From assembly GCF_024347475.1 (NCBI RefSeq), contig NZ_AP025487.1, forward strand, positions 124,001 to 188,000: DNA of 64,000 bases, in the 5' to 3' direction. Position numbers and translations under genes: made by a program. The notes under the pieces are model-generated. The model was not told the origin of the DNA and did not search any database. It was given only the letters and a program-made list of their open reading frames with translations. Numbering within the stretch: position 1 is the stretch's first letter; the number at the start of each line of letters is the position of its first letter. Shown piece after piece: positions 1-8,374 of the stretch. Source of the DNA: Vibrio fortis. Its GTDB lineage: Bacteria > Pseudomonadota > Gammaproteobacteria > Enterobacterales > Vibrionaceae.

Positions 1-1326
1 ACTCCACAAGCGATTGTCTCTGATGAGTTCGAGAAAAAGCTGACTGAAGCTTATCAACGTGACTCATCAGAAGCGCGTCAACTGATGGAAGACATCGGCG
101 CTGATAACGACGACTTCTTCTCACTGGCTGAAGAGCTGCCACAAGACGAAGATCTGCTGGAGTCTGAAGACGACGCGCCTATCATCAAATTAATTAATGC
201 GATGTTGGGTGAGGCGATTAAAGAGGGCGCTTCGGATATTCATATCGAGACCTTCGAGAAGTCACTCTCTATCCGTTTCCGTATTGATGGCGTGTTGCGT
301 GATGTATTAGCCCCAAGTCGTAAATTGGCACCACTATTGGTTTCACGTGTAAAAGTGATGGCGAAGCTAGATATTGCAGAAAAACGCGTGCCACAAGATG
401 GTCGTATTTCTCTTCGTATCGGTGGCCGTGCTGTGGATGTGCGTGTCTCTACCATGCCATCATCACATGGTGAGCGTGTGGTTATGCGTCTACTCGACAA
501 AAATGCGACTCGTCTTGATCTGCATAGCCTAGGTATGACAGCGCAGAACCACGAGAACTTCCGCAAACTGATTCAACGTCCACACGGCATTATCTTGGTA
601 ACGGGTCCTACGGGTTCTGGTAAATCCACGACCTTGTATGCGGGTTTGCAAGAGCTCAACAGTAATGAGCGCAATATCCTGACCGTTGAAGATCCGATCG
701 AATTTGATATCGACGGTATTGGTCAAACTCAGGTAAACCCTAAGGTTGATATGACCTTTGCTCGTGGTCTGAGAGCGATTCTTCGTCAAGACCCAGACGT
801 AGTAATGATTGGTGAGATTCGTGACTTAGAAACGGCAGAGATTGCCGTTCAGGCGTCTTTGACTGGTCACTTGGTAATGTCGACCCTTCACACCAACACC
901 GCGGTCGGTGCGATCACGCGTCTACGTGATATGGGCATCGAACCATTCCTTATCTCTTCTTCACTGCTGGGCGTATTGGCACAGCGACTGGTTCGTACTC
1001 TGTGTAATGACTGTAAAGAGCCGTACGAAGCAGATAAAGAGACCAAAAAGCTGTTTGATTTGAAGAAGAAAGACAGCCTGACGCTCTACCATGCGAAAGG
1101 GTGCGAAGCGTGTAATCACAAAGGTTATCGCGGCCGAACTGGTATTCATGAGCTGTTGATGGTGGATGAGTCTGTGCAAGAGCTGATTCACAGCGAAGCC
1201 GGTGAACAAGCGATTGAGAAAGCGATTCGTAGCACGACACCAAGTATTCGAGACGATGGTCTAGCTAAGGTTCGTCAGGGTATTACTTCATTAGAAGAAG
1301 TGATGCGCGTGACCAAGGAAGTTTAG
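1..1326 (+). CDS. gspE: Type II secretion ATPase GspE (5' truncated by window edge)
   Basis: Cytoplasmic hexameric ATPase that powers the type II secretion pseudopilus. The reading frame is open from base 1, so the gene starts upstream and 441 residues are visible. A Walker A motif GPTGSGKST is encoded near 604-630, followed by the Walker B/Asp box region ([14 protein letters not shown]) and a His box (STLHTNTA). Near the C-terminus a tetracysteine zinc element is present (CNDC, then CEAC 31 residues on), as in EpsE and PulE. It is followed after 1 nt by gspF. The first visible residues belong to the N1E/N2E arm region that contacts GspL. Identification is secure. Confidence 0.96.
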   Translation, partial: TPQAIVSDEFEKKLTEAYQRDSSEARQLMEDIGADNDDFFSLAEELPQDEDLLESEDDAPIIKLINAMLGEAIKEGASDIHIETFEKSLSIRFRIDGVLRDVLAPSRKLAPLLVSRVKVMAKLDIAEKRVPQDGRISLRIGGRAVDVRVSTMPSSHGERVVMRLLDKNATRLDLHSLGMTAQNHENFRKLIQRPHGIILVTGPTGSGKSTTLYAGLQELNSNERNILTVEDPIEFDIDGIGQTQVNPKVDMTFARGLRAILRQDPDVVMIGEIRDLETAEIAVQASLTGHLVMSTLHTNTAVGAITRLRDMGIEPFLISSSLLGVLAQRLVRTLCNDCKEPYEADKETKKLFDLKKKDSLTLYHAKGCEACNHKGYRGRTGIHELLMVDESVQELIHSEAGEQAIEKAIRSTTPSIRDDGLAKVRQGITSLEEVMRVTKEV

Positions 1327-1327
1327 T

Positions 1328-2551
1328 ATGGCTGCATTTGAATACAAAGCTCTCGACGCTAAGGGTAAAACCAAGAAAGGCTCAATAGAGGCGGACAATG
1401 CACGTCAAGCTCGTCAGCGCCTCAAAGAGCAAGGCTTGATGCCTGTTGAAATGGCTGAAGCCAAAGCAAAAAGCAGCAAAGGAGGCAGTGCGCCTTCTAC
1501 GGGGTTTAAGCGCGGTATCAGCACGCCCGATCTTGCCTTGATTACTCGACAGATTTCGACACTTGTTCAATCAGGTATGCCACTTGAAGAGTGTTTGAAG
1601 GCGGTAGCGGAGCAGTCAGAGAAGCCGCGTATTCGTACTATGTTACTGGCGGTTCGTTCTAAGGTGACGGAAGGTTATACCTTAGCCGATAGCCTTGCTG
1701 ATTATCCTCATATCTTCGATGAACTGTTTCGTGCCATGGTGGCAGCCGGTGAAAAATCCGGTCACCTTGATGCGGTGTTAGAGCGCTTGGCCGATTACGC
1801 CGAGAATCGTCAAAAGATGCGTTCTAAGTTGATGCAGGCAATGATCTACCCTGTGGTGCTGGTGGTATTTGCGGTGACGATTGTCTCCTTCTTGCTAGCA
1901 ACCGTAGTGCCTAAGATTGTTGAACCGATCATTCAGATGGGGCAAGAGTTACCTCAATCAACACAGTTCTTGTTGGCATCCAGTGAGTTCATTCAGAATT
2001 GGGGCATCCAACTGTTCTTATTGATCGTTGGCTTTGTTGTGTTGGTGAAAACGGCACTCAAGAAACCATCGATTCGTTTGAGCTGGGATCGAAAGCTGCT
2101 GAGTATTCCACTGATTGGTAAGATTGCTAAAGGTATTAACACCTCGCGCTTTGCACGTACCTTGTCTATCTGTACTTCAAGTGCAATCCCTATTCTAGAG
2201 GGGATGAAGGTGGCGGTTGATGTTATGTCTAACCACCATGTGAAACAGCAGGTTTTACAGGCTTCAGATAATGTGCGAGAAGGTGCGAGCCTTAGAAAGG
2301 CACTCGATCAGACTAAGCTGTTTCCACCAATGATGCTGCACATGATTGCCAGTGGTGAACAGAGTGGTCAGTTAGAGCAAATGCTGACTCGTGCGGCCGA
2401 TAACCAAGATCAAAGCTTTGAGTCGACGGTGAATATTGCCTTGGGTATCTTTACTCCAGCACTGATTGCACTCATGGCAGGTCTAGTGCTGTTTATTGTA
2501 ATGGCGACTCTGATGCCAATGCTGGAGATGAACAATTTAATGAGCGGGTAA
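1328..2551 (+). CDS. gspF: Type II secretion inner-membrane platform protein GspF
   Basis: Polytopic inner-membrane protein at the centre of the T2SS assembly platform, contacting GspE and GspL. The 407 residues match the family length. Two homologous T2SSF domains are visible, at about residues 70-195 and 272-395. Each contains the conserved G-E-x-SG-x-L motif (AAGEKSGHLDAVLERLADY and IASGEQSGQLEQML). Hydrophobic segments lie near 171-195, 222-241 and 377-400. It starts 1 nt after the gspE stop, which implies translational coupling. An 88-nt gap follows before gspG, the largest gap in the operon. Confidence 0.96.
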   Translation: MAAFEYKALDAKGKTKKGSIEADNARQARQRLKEQGLMPVEMAEAKAKSSKGGSAPSTGFKRGISTPDLALITRQISTLVQSGMPLEECLKAVAEQSEKPRIRTMLLAVRSKVTEGYTLADSLADYPHIFDELFRAMVAAGEKSGHLDAVLERLADYAENRQKMRSKLMQAMIYPVVLVVFAVTIVSFLLATVVPKIVEPIIQMGQELPQSTQFLLASSEFIQNWGIQLFLLIVGFVVLVKTALKKPSIRLSWDRKLLSIPLIGKIAKGINTSRFARTLSICTSSAIPILEGMKVAVDVMSNHHVKQQVLQASDNVREGASLRKALDQTKLFPPMMLHMIASGEQSGQLEQMLTRAADNQDQSFESTVNIALGIFTPALIALMAGLVLFIVMATLMPMLEMNNLMSG

Positions 2552-2651
2552 TCTCGCTGCCTTAAAGTAATAGTTGTAAGTGTTTTATGAGTTTTAAGAT
2601 TCGGAGAGAGGCGCGTCTGCTAAACTTTCCGGCTGTCATTTGGAGAAAATA

Positions 2652-3095
2652 ATGAAAAATAAAATCAAAAAGCAATCCGGCTTTACCCTACTAGAGGTAA
2701 TGGTGGTTGTGGTTATTCTAGGTGTTTTGGCGAGCTTTGTTGTGCCAAATCTTCTAGGCAACAAAGAGAAAGCGGACCAACAGAAAGCGATCACTGATAT
2801 CGTTGCTCTAGAGAACGCACTTGATATGTACAAGCTAGATAACAGCGTGTACCCAACAACCGATCAAGGTCTAGACGCGCTGGTTTCAAAGCCAAGCAGC
2901 CCAGAGCCACGTAACTACCGTGATGGCGGCTACATCAAGCGTCTACCAAACGACCCTTGGGGTAACGCGTACCAATACGTGAGCCCTGGTGATAACGGCA
3001 CGATTGATATCTTCACGCTAGGTGCTGACGGCCAAGAAGGCGGTGAAGGTGCTGCGGCAGATATCGGTAACTGGAACATGCAAGACTTCCAATAA
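2652..3095 (+). CDS. gspG: Major pseudopilin GspG
   Basis: Major subunit of the T2SS pseudopilus. The prepilin peptidase site is visible as QSG/FTLLEVMVVVVILGVLA, with Glu at +5 of the mature protein and a typical hydrophobic alpha1-N helix. The C-terminal part carries the family sequence around DQGLDALV and the NDPWGN.YQY core, ending in the Ca-binding loop region (TLGADGQEGGEG). I chose ATG 2652 rather than the upstream TTG at 2640 because a GGAG at 2642-2645 sits at correct distance from it. This gives 147 aa. It is preceded by an 88-nt gap that could hold an internal promoter. Confidence 0.95.
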   Translation: MKNKIKKQSGFTLLEVMVVVVILGVLASFVVPNLLGNKEKADQQKAITDIVALENALDMYKLDNSVYPTTDQGLDALVSKPSSPEPRNYRDGGYIKRLPNDPWGNAYQYVSPGDNGTIDIFTLGADGQEGGEGAAADIGNWNMQDFQ

Positions 3096-3121
3096 GCACT
3101 CGCTTATTGTGAACGCATGTC

Positions 3122-3751
3122 GTGATGGTAATACGAAACGTGAGAAACTCTGTTCAATCCCGCAGCACAACGCGCGCGCGCGGATTTACTTTGATAGAAA
3201 TTCTGCTGGTTCTCGTATTACTGTCATTGACTGCAGTGGCGGTGATCGCCACGATTCCAACCAATGCCAAAGATGTCGCTAAGCAATACGCGCACAGTTT
3301 TTATCAACGTGTACAGCTGCTTAATGAAGAAGCGATCCTAAGTGGTTTAGACTTTGGTATTCGTGTTGATGAACAAAAATCCACTTATGTTCTGATGAGC
3401 TTGAACTCTGAAGGTTGGCAGGAAGTGGAGTTTGAAAAGATTCCTTCAACCACTGAACTACCAGAAGAGCTGTCTCTTTCATTGAAGCTTGGTGGTGGTG
3501 CATGGCAAGACGACGATCGCCTGTTTAATCCAGGTAGTCTTTTTGATGAAGACATGTTTGCTGATCTGGGAGAAGAGAAAAAACCACGTCCTCCTCAAAT
3601 TTATATCTTGTCGAGTGCCGAGCTAACGCCTTTTACCCTCTCATTCTACCCAAATACAGGTGATTCGCTGCAAGATGGTTGGCGTATCCGAGTGCAAGAA
3701 AATGGGGTTATTCGTCTGCTTCAACCGGGAGAAGAAGATGAAGAGGAATAA
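3122..3751 (+). CDS. gspH: Minor pseudopilin GspH
   Basis: Minor pseudopilin of the T2SS tip complex. The cleavage and methylation motif RG/FTLIEILLVLVLLSLTAVAVIA is visible about 20 residues from the start, followed by a GspH-type beta-rich domain. The start is uncertain: GTG 3122 and ATG 3125 are adjacent and neither has a convincing ribosome binding site. The C-terminus is acidic (GEEDEEE). The last 14 nt overlap gspI. It sits 26 nt after gspG in the standard G-H-I-J-K order. Confidence 0.93.
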   Translation: MMVIRNVRNSVQSRSTTRARGFTLIEILLVLVLLSLTAVAVIATIPTNAKDVAKQYAHSFYQRVQLLNEEAILSGLDFGIRVDEQKSTYVLMSLNSEGWQEVEFEKIPSTTELPEELSLSLKLGGGAWQDDDRLFNPGSLFDEDMFADLGEEKKPRPPQIYILSSAELTPFTLSFYPNTGDSLQDGWRIRVQENGVIRLLQPGEEDEEE

Positions 3752-4112
3752 TCTAATCTCAAAGCGCGAGCGTGGTATGACCCTGCTTGAGGTGTTGGTG
3801 GCGTTGGCGATTTTTGCGACTGCAGCGATCAGCGTGATTCGCGCGGTTACCCAACACATCAATACGCTTAGTTATTTAGAAGAGAAGACCTTTGCAGCCA
3901 TGGTCGTCGATAATCAAATGGCGATGGTGATGCTACACCCTGAGAAACTGAAAAAGACACAGGGAACCCAAAAGCTCGCAGAGCGAGATTGGTTTTGGAC
4001 CGTCACCCCAGTGGCAACCAGCGATAATTTATTGAAGGCTTTTGATGTCAGTGTGGCAACCAGCAAGAATGCATCACCTGTAGTGACGGTACGCAGTTAT
4101 GTCTCAAAATAA
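3738..4112 (+). CDS. gspI: Minor pseudopilin GspI
   Basis: Minor pseudopilin that nucleates the GspI-J-K tip complex. The prepilin motif is RG/MTLLEVLVALAIFATAAIS, with Glu+5. The reading frame is open upstream to 3660, but the leader length and the motif position support ATG 3738, giving 124 aa, the usual size. Its start lies 14 nt inside the end of gspH, and its own end overlaps gspJ by 14 nt, which suggests coupled translation of these stoichiometrically linked subunits. Confidence 0.94.
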   Translation: MKRNNLISKRERGMTLLEVLVALAIFATAAISVIRAVTQHINTLSYLEEKTFAAMVVDNQMAMVMLHPEKLKKTQGTQKLAERDWFWTVTPVATSDNLLKAFDVSVATSKNASPVVTVRSYVSK

Positions 4113-4785
4113 ACGCGTTTGCGCTGCACGTAGTAAAACAAAGGGCTTTACGTTAATTGAGGTGTTGGTCTCGATCGCGATATTTGCCACTCTGAGCGTG
4201 GCAGCGTATCAGGTGGTCAACCAGGTCCAACGCAGTAATGAAGTTTCGACAGAACGTAGTGCTCGATTGAATGCACTGCAGCGTAGCTTGGTCATTTTAG
4301 ATAATGATTTTCGCCAAATGGCGCAACGTCAGTTTCGCACTAATGGTGAAGAAGCATCATCTAAGCTGATCTTGATGCAGGAGTACTTGCTCGATTCAGA
4401 CACTATCGGTGTGATGTTTACTCGTTTGGGTTGGCATAACCCACAACAGCAGTTCCCAAGAGGGGAAGTGACGAAAGTCGGTTATCGCATCAAGGAAGAG
4501 ACGCTTGAACGAGTATGGTGGCGCTATCCTGATACCCCAACCGGACAGGAAGGTGTGGTGACACCACTGCTCGAAGGAATTGAAGCCTTTAACTTAGAGT
4601 TCTACAACGGAAGTTCATGGCTAAAAGAGTGGCAAACCGATCGCGCACTGCCAAAAGCGGTTAAGCTCAAATTGACCCTTAAAGATTATGGTGAGATTGA
4701 GCGTATCTACCTCACACCAAGTGGCACGATTAATACTAGCGACAGCAGTGACAGTTCCTCATCCAGTGGGGGCAACAATGGTTAA
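4099..4785 (+). CDS. gspJ: Minor pseudopilin GspJ
   Basis: Minor pseudopilin of the T2SS tip. A prepilin peptidase motif [24 protein letters not shown] is visible at about residue 16, followed by the GspJ globular domain containing RRYPDTP- and [18 protein letters not shown] sequence typical of the family. The C-terminus is an unusual low-complexity Ser/Gly tail ([14 protein letters not shown]), probably disordered. It overlaps gspI by 14 nt at its start and gspK by 8 nt at its end. Confidence 0.94.
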   Translation: MSQNKRVCAARSKTKGFTLIEVLVSIAIFATLSVAAYQVVNQVQRSNEVSTERSARLNALQRSLVILDNDFRQMAQRQFRTNGEEASSKLILMQEYLLDSDTIGVMFTRLGWHNPQQQFPRGEVTKVGYRIKEETLERVWWRYPDTPTGQEGVVTPLLEGIEAFNLEFYNGSSWLKEWQTDRALPKAVKLKLTLKDYGEIERIYLTPSGTINTSDSSDSSSSSGGNNG

Positions 4786-5809
4786 ACGATATTCAGCAGG
4801 GAAACCTAACAAGCAACGCGGTGTTGCGTTGATCGTAATACTGATGCTGCTCGCGATCATGGCGACGATTGCAGGTAGCATGTCTGAAAGGCTGTTCACT
4901 CAGTTTAAACGTGTCGGTAATCAGCTCAATTATCAGCAGGCTTATTGGTACAGTATTGGTATTGAAGCCCTGGCCAAGGTCGGTATTGAACAGAGCTATA
5001 AAGATAGCGATACCATTAACTTAAGTCAGCCATGGGCGTTAGAAGAGCAGGTTTATCCACTCGATTATGGTCAAGTGGTCGGGCATATCCGAGATGGTCA
5101 GGCGTGTCTGAACTTGAATGCGCTGAAATCCGTTGCTAGCACTACCGATAACACATCGCCTTATTTGGTGTCCGTGTGGCAAACCTTGCTAGAGAATCTC
5201 GAAGTCGATTCTTACCAAGCAGAAGTGATTGCTAACTCGACATGGGAATTTGTCGATGAGGATACACGCAGTGTTTCGTCAGTGGGTGTCGAGGACAGTA
5301 CTTACGAAGCGATGAAGCCGTCTTATTTAGCGGCCAATGGTTTGATTGCTGACGAGTCGGAGCTGCGAGCTGTGTATCAAGTGAGTGGTGAGGTGATGGA
5401 TAAGGTGCGCCCTTATGTATGTGCTTTGCCAAGTGATGACTGGCGTTTGAACGTGAATACATTATCGGTGAAACAGGCGCCACTTCTGGAAGCGATGTTT
5501 GCACCAAACTTGAGTGAATCTGACGCCAAGGCGTTGATTGAAAACCGTCCCTTTGATGGTTGGGATAGCATTGATGATTTCTTAGCTGAGTCCAATTTAT
5601 CAAGCGTCAGTGCTGATGTGACCAAGAAAGCCAAAGGGTATTTAGCGGTAGATAGTAGCTACTTCGAGTTGGATGCCGAAGTATTAGTGGAGAAGTCGCG
5701 AGTTCGAATTCGCACTCTCTTTTATAGTAGTAATCGAGAAACAGTGACGGTAGTGCGCCGTCGCTTTGGAGGAATCAGTGAGCGAGTTTCTGACCGTTCG
5801 ACTGAGTAG
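4778..5809 (+). CDS. gspK: Minor pseudopilin GspK
   Basis: Large minor pseudopilin that caps the pseudopilus. The prepilin segment [24 protein letters not shown] lacks Glu at +5, which is characteristic of GspK and distinguishes it from GspG-J. The large alpha domain (about residues 95-210) and the helix-hairpin-like segments near 230-300 follow. The frame is open upstream to 4688, but ATG 4778, overlapping the gspJ stop by 8 nt, places the prepilin site about 17 residues from the start (343 aa). Its end overlaps gspL. Confidence 0.94.
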   Translation: MVKRYSAGKPNKQRGVALIVILMLLAIMATIAGSMSERLFTQFKRVGNQLNYQQAYWYSIGIEALAKVGIEQSYKDSDTINLSQPWALEEQVYPLDYGQVVGHIRDGQACLNLNALKSVASTTDNTSPYLVSVWQTLLENLEVDSYQAEVIANSTWEFVDEDTRSVSSVGVEDSTYEAMKPSYLAANGLIADESELRAVYQVSGEVMDKVRPYVCALPSDDWRLNVNTLSVKQAPLLEAMFAPNLSESDAKALIENRPFDGWDSIDDFLAESNLSSVSADVTKKAKGYLAVDSSYFELDAEVLVEKSRVRIRTLFYSSNRETVTVVRRRFGGISERVSDRSTE

Positions 5810-7004
5810 CGAACCACAGAGCCCTGTGCAGTGGTTAGTTTGGTCGACAAGCCAGCAAGAAGTGATTGCAAGTGGTGAGCTTGCGAGCTGGCAACAGCTT
5901 GATGAGCTGACACCCTATGCTGAGAAACGGACCTGTATCGCGTTACTCTCGGGCAATGATTGCCTGTTGAAAAATATTGAGATTCCTAAAGGCGCAGCGC
6001 GTCAGTTCGAATCAATGCTGCCATTTCTTCTAGAAGATGAAGTCGCTCAGGATATTGAGGACCTGCACTTTACCATTTTAGATAAAGGCGCTGATTCGGC
6101 AGTAGTTTGTGGTGTTGAACATCAATGGCTCACTCAGGTTATGAGTGCGTTTTCTGAGAATGGGATTACTATTCGCAAAGTATTGCCAGATACGCTTGCA
6201 CTTCCTGTTGAGGCTGAAGGGGTGACTGCGCTGCAGATTGATGACCAATGGTTGTTGCGTCAAAACACTTTTCAAGCAGTCTCTATTCGCCAAGCCTGGC
6301 TACCGATGTTTTTAAACAGCGATTGGCTGACTACGGAAGACGATACCAAACCGACCATCTTGAGCTACACCGCACTGCCAGACGAAGAAGCACAACAACA
6401 AAGCGGTGTTGAATGGCAGGCTAAACCAGCAGAATTGGTGATGTCAGTACTTAGCCAACAAGCGATTGTTAGCGGTATCAACTTGCTTACAGGACGCTTT
6501 AAAACCAAGTCTTCATTCACTAAGTACTGGAAGATTTGGCAAAAGGTGGCGATAGCTGCGTGTTTGTTGATTGCGGTTATCGCAACCCAACAGACTCTGA
6601 AAGTACAGCGCTATGAAGCGGAAGCTCAGGCATATCGTACCGAGAGTGAGCGTATTTTCCGTCAGGTGTTGCCGGGTAAACGCAAGATTCCAAGCGTGAG
6701 TTATCTTAAGCGCACGATGAACGAAGAAGCGAACCGATACGGTGGTTCCAGTGATGGCGCAACCCTGCTTGGTTGGTTGACTCAATTACCAGGCACGCTT
6801 GGACAAGTGACGTCCATTGAAGTGGAAAGTATCCGCTATGATGGCAATCGTTCTGAAGTGCGCCTGCAAGCGAAAAGCTCTGACTTCCAACACTTTGAGA
6901 CCGCCCGTACTAAGCTGGCGGAGAAGTTCTCAGTCGAGCAAGGGCCATTGAACCGTAACGGTGATGCGGTGTACGGCAGCTTTACTCTTAAACCATTACA
7001 GTAA
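5778..7004 (+). CDS. gspL: Type II secretion assembly protein GspL
   Basis: Bitopic inner-membrane protein that recruits GspE through its cytoplasmic actin-like domain and pairs with GspM in the periplasm. A cytoplasmic domain of about 255 residues is followed by one membrane helix ([16 protein letters not shown], near residue 260) and a ferredoxin-like periplasmic domain. GTG 5778 is chosen as start because GGAGGA at 5768-5773 is well placed; this makes 408 aa and a 32-nt overlap with gspK. Confidence 0.94.
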   Translation: MSEFLTVRLSSEPQSPVQWLVWSTSQQEVIASGELASWQQLDELTPYAEKRTCIALLSGNDCLLKNIEIPKGAARQFESMLPFLLEDEVAQDIEDLHFTILDKGADSAVVCGVEHQWLTQVMSAFSENGITIRKVLPDTLALPVEAEGVTALQIDDQWLLRQNTFQAVSIRQAWLPMFLNSDWLTTEDDTKPTILSYTALPDEEAQQQSGVEWQAKPAELVMSVLSQQAIVSGINLLTGRFKTKSSFTKYWKIWQKVAIAACLLIAVIATQQTLKVQRYEAEAQAYRTESERIFRQVLPGKRKIPSVSYLKRTMNEEANRYGGSSDGATLLGWLTQLPGTLGQVTSIEVESIRYDGNRSEVRLQAKSSDFQHFETARTKLAEKFSVEQGPLNRNGDAVYGSFTLKPLQ

Positions 7005-7021
7005 CTCACGTTAGGAGATCA

Positions 7022-7513
7022 ATGATGAGAAATATGATTGAGCCACTCCAAGCGTGGTGGACATCGATTAGTCAACGCGAACAGAGGCTCGTTATTGGGG
7101 GCTCTATTTTGCTGATTCTTGGCGCAATTTATTGGGGGGTGCTGCAACCACTCAATGCTCGCGCAGAACTGGCGCAAAGTCGTATTCAAAGTGAAAAACA
7201 ATTGCTGGCTTGGGTTAGCAATAAAGCAGATGAAATCGTTGAACTGCGTGGCAGTGGTGGTGCAAAAAGCGCTGAGCCTTTGAACCGCTCGGTCCCGGCT
7301 TCAATGCGTCGTTTTAAGATTGAGTTAATTCGAGTGCAACCTCGTGGCGAAATGCTGCAAGTGTGGGTTAAACCTGTCCCATTTAATCAGTTTGTTGATT
7401 GGCTGACTTATCTTAAAGAGCAGCAAGGTGTTGAAGTCGAATTCATGGATATTGACCGCAGTGACACGCCGGGCGTGATTGAAGTCAAACGATTACAGTT
7501 CAAGCGAGGTTAG
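7022..7513 (+). CDS. gspM: Type II secretion assembly protein GspM
   Basis: Small bitopic inner-membrane protein partnering GspL and GspF. It has a short cytoplasmic N-terminus (MIEPLQAWWTSISQREQRLV), one membrane helix at about residues 25-42 (IGGSILLILGAIYWGVL) and a periplasmic ferredoxin-like domain; 163 aa. AGGAG at 7013-7017 precedes two tandem ATG codons (7022 and 7025), and either could be used. It ends 1 nt before gspN. Confidence 0.93.
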   Translation: MMRNMIEPLQAWWTSISQREQRLVIGGSILLILGAIYWGVLQPLNARAELAQSRIQSEKQLLAWVSNKADEIVELRGSGGAKSAEPLNRSVPASMRRFKIELIRVQPRGEMLQVWVKPVPFNQFVDWLTYLKEQQGVEVEFMDIDRSDTPGVIEVKRLQFKRG

Positions 7514-7514
7514 T

Positions 7515-8294
7515 GTGAAGCGAGGATCTTCTCTAAAATATGGCTTACTTTTTAGTGCCATTTTTATCGTGTTCTTTTCTGTCAGTCTGCTTTTGCATCT
7601 ACCAGCATCGTTTGCTCTTAAGCATGCGCCTAAGGTGAGAGGGCTGCAAATTGATGGTGTGCAAGGCTCTATTTGGCAAGGCAGTGCCAGCAATATCGTT
7701 TGGCAGCGTGTTAATTATGGCTCAGTACAGTGGGACTTTCAGTTCAGCCAGCTTTTCAAAGGTAAGGCAGAGCTCGCGGTTCGATTCGGTCGTGATAGCG
7801 ACATGAACTTGCGTGGCAAGGGCTATGTCGGCTACAGCATGAACGGTGCCTACGCGCAGAATTTGGTAGCATCATTGCCAGCTGAAGACGTAATGAAGTA
7901 TGTACCGAATATTCCAGTGCCGATTACCGCTGTAGGTCAGGTGGAATTGACGATCAAGCATCTTCAACAAGGGCAGCCTTGGTGTCAAACCGGTGAAGGC
8001 ACTCTAGCTTGGTCAGGCGCAGGCGCAGATACACCGTTAGGCTCTTTGGATTTTGGTCCAGTGATCGCCGATGTAACCTGCCAAGATAATACGATTGCTG
8101 CAAAAGGTGCGCAGAAAACCGTGCAAGTTGAGAGCGAATTTGAAGCGAGCTTAACGCCAAACCGCCGCTACGCAACCAGCGCATGGTTTAAACCGGGCGC
8201 AGAGTTCCCACAAGCGATGCAGAGCCAATTACGTTGGCTAGGCAAGCCAGACAATCAAGGTAAGTACCAGTTTACTTATCAAGGGCGTTTGTAG
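7515..8294 (+). CDS. gspN: Type II secretion protein GspN
   Basis: Accessory T2SS protein found in some systems including the Vibrio Eps system; its precise role is unclear. The start is GTG 7515, right after the gspM stop, with GAGG at 7506-7509; this gives 259 aa. One N-terminal membrane anchor (YGLLFSAIFIVFFSVSLLLHLPASFAL) is followed by a periplasmic domain with two cysteines (QPWCQTGEG and VTCQDN) that may form a disulphide. It is the last gene of the operon, before the hairpin at 8324-8356. Confidence 0.92.
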   Translation: MKRGSSLKYGLLFSAIFIVFFSVSLLLHLPASFALKHAPKVRGLQIDGVQGSIWQGSASNIVWQRVNYGSVQWDFQFSQLFKGKAELAVRFGRDSDMNLRGKGYVGYSMNGAYAQNLVASLPAEDVMKYVPNIPVPITAVGQVELTIKHLQQGQPWCQTGEGTLAWSGAGADTPLGSLDFGPVIADVTCQDNTIAAKGAQKTVQVESEFEASLTPNRRYATSAWFKPGAEFPQAMQSQLRWLGKPDNQGKYQFTYQGRL

Positions 8295-8320
8295 GGCTAT
8301 TATTCAATAGTACATTAGAA

Positions 8321-8358
8321 AAGAAAGGGCGATAGAATCAAATTCTATCGCCCTTTGC
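8321..8358. terminator. Bidirectional terminator between gspN and the lipoprotein gene
   Basis: A perfect 15-bp stem (8324-8338 with 8342-8356) encloses a 3-nt loop, with A-rich and T-rich flanks on the two sides. It lies between convergent genes and can end both the gsp operon and the minus-strand lipoprotein transcript. Confidence 0.85.
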
Positions 8359-8374
8359 TCATCAGGGGGGAACA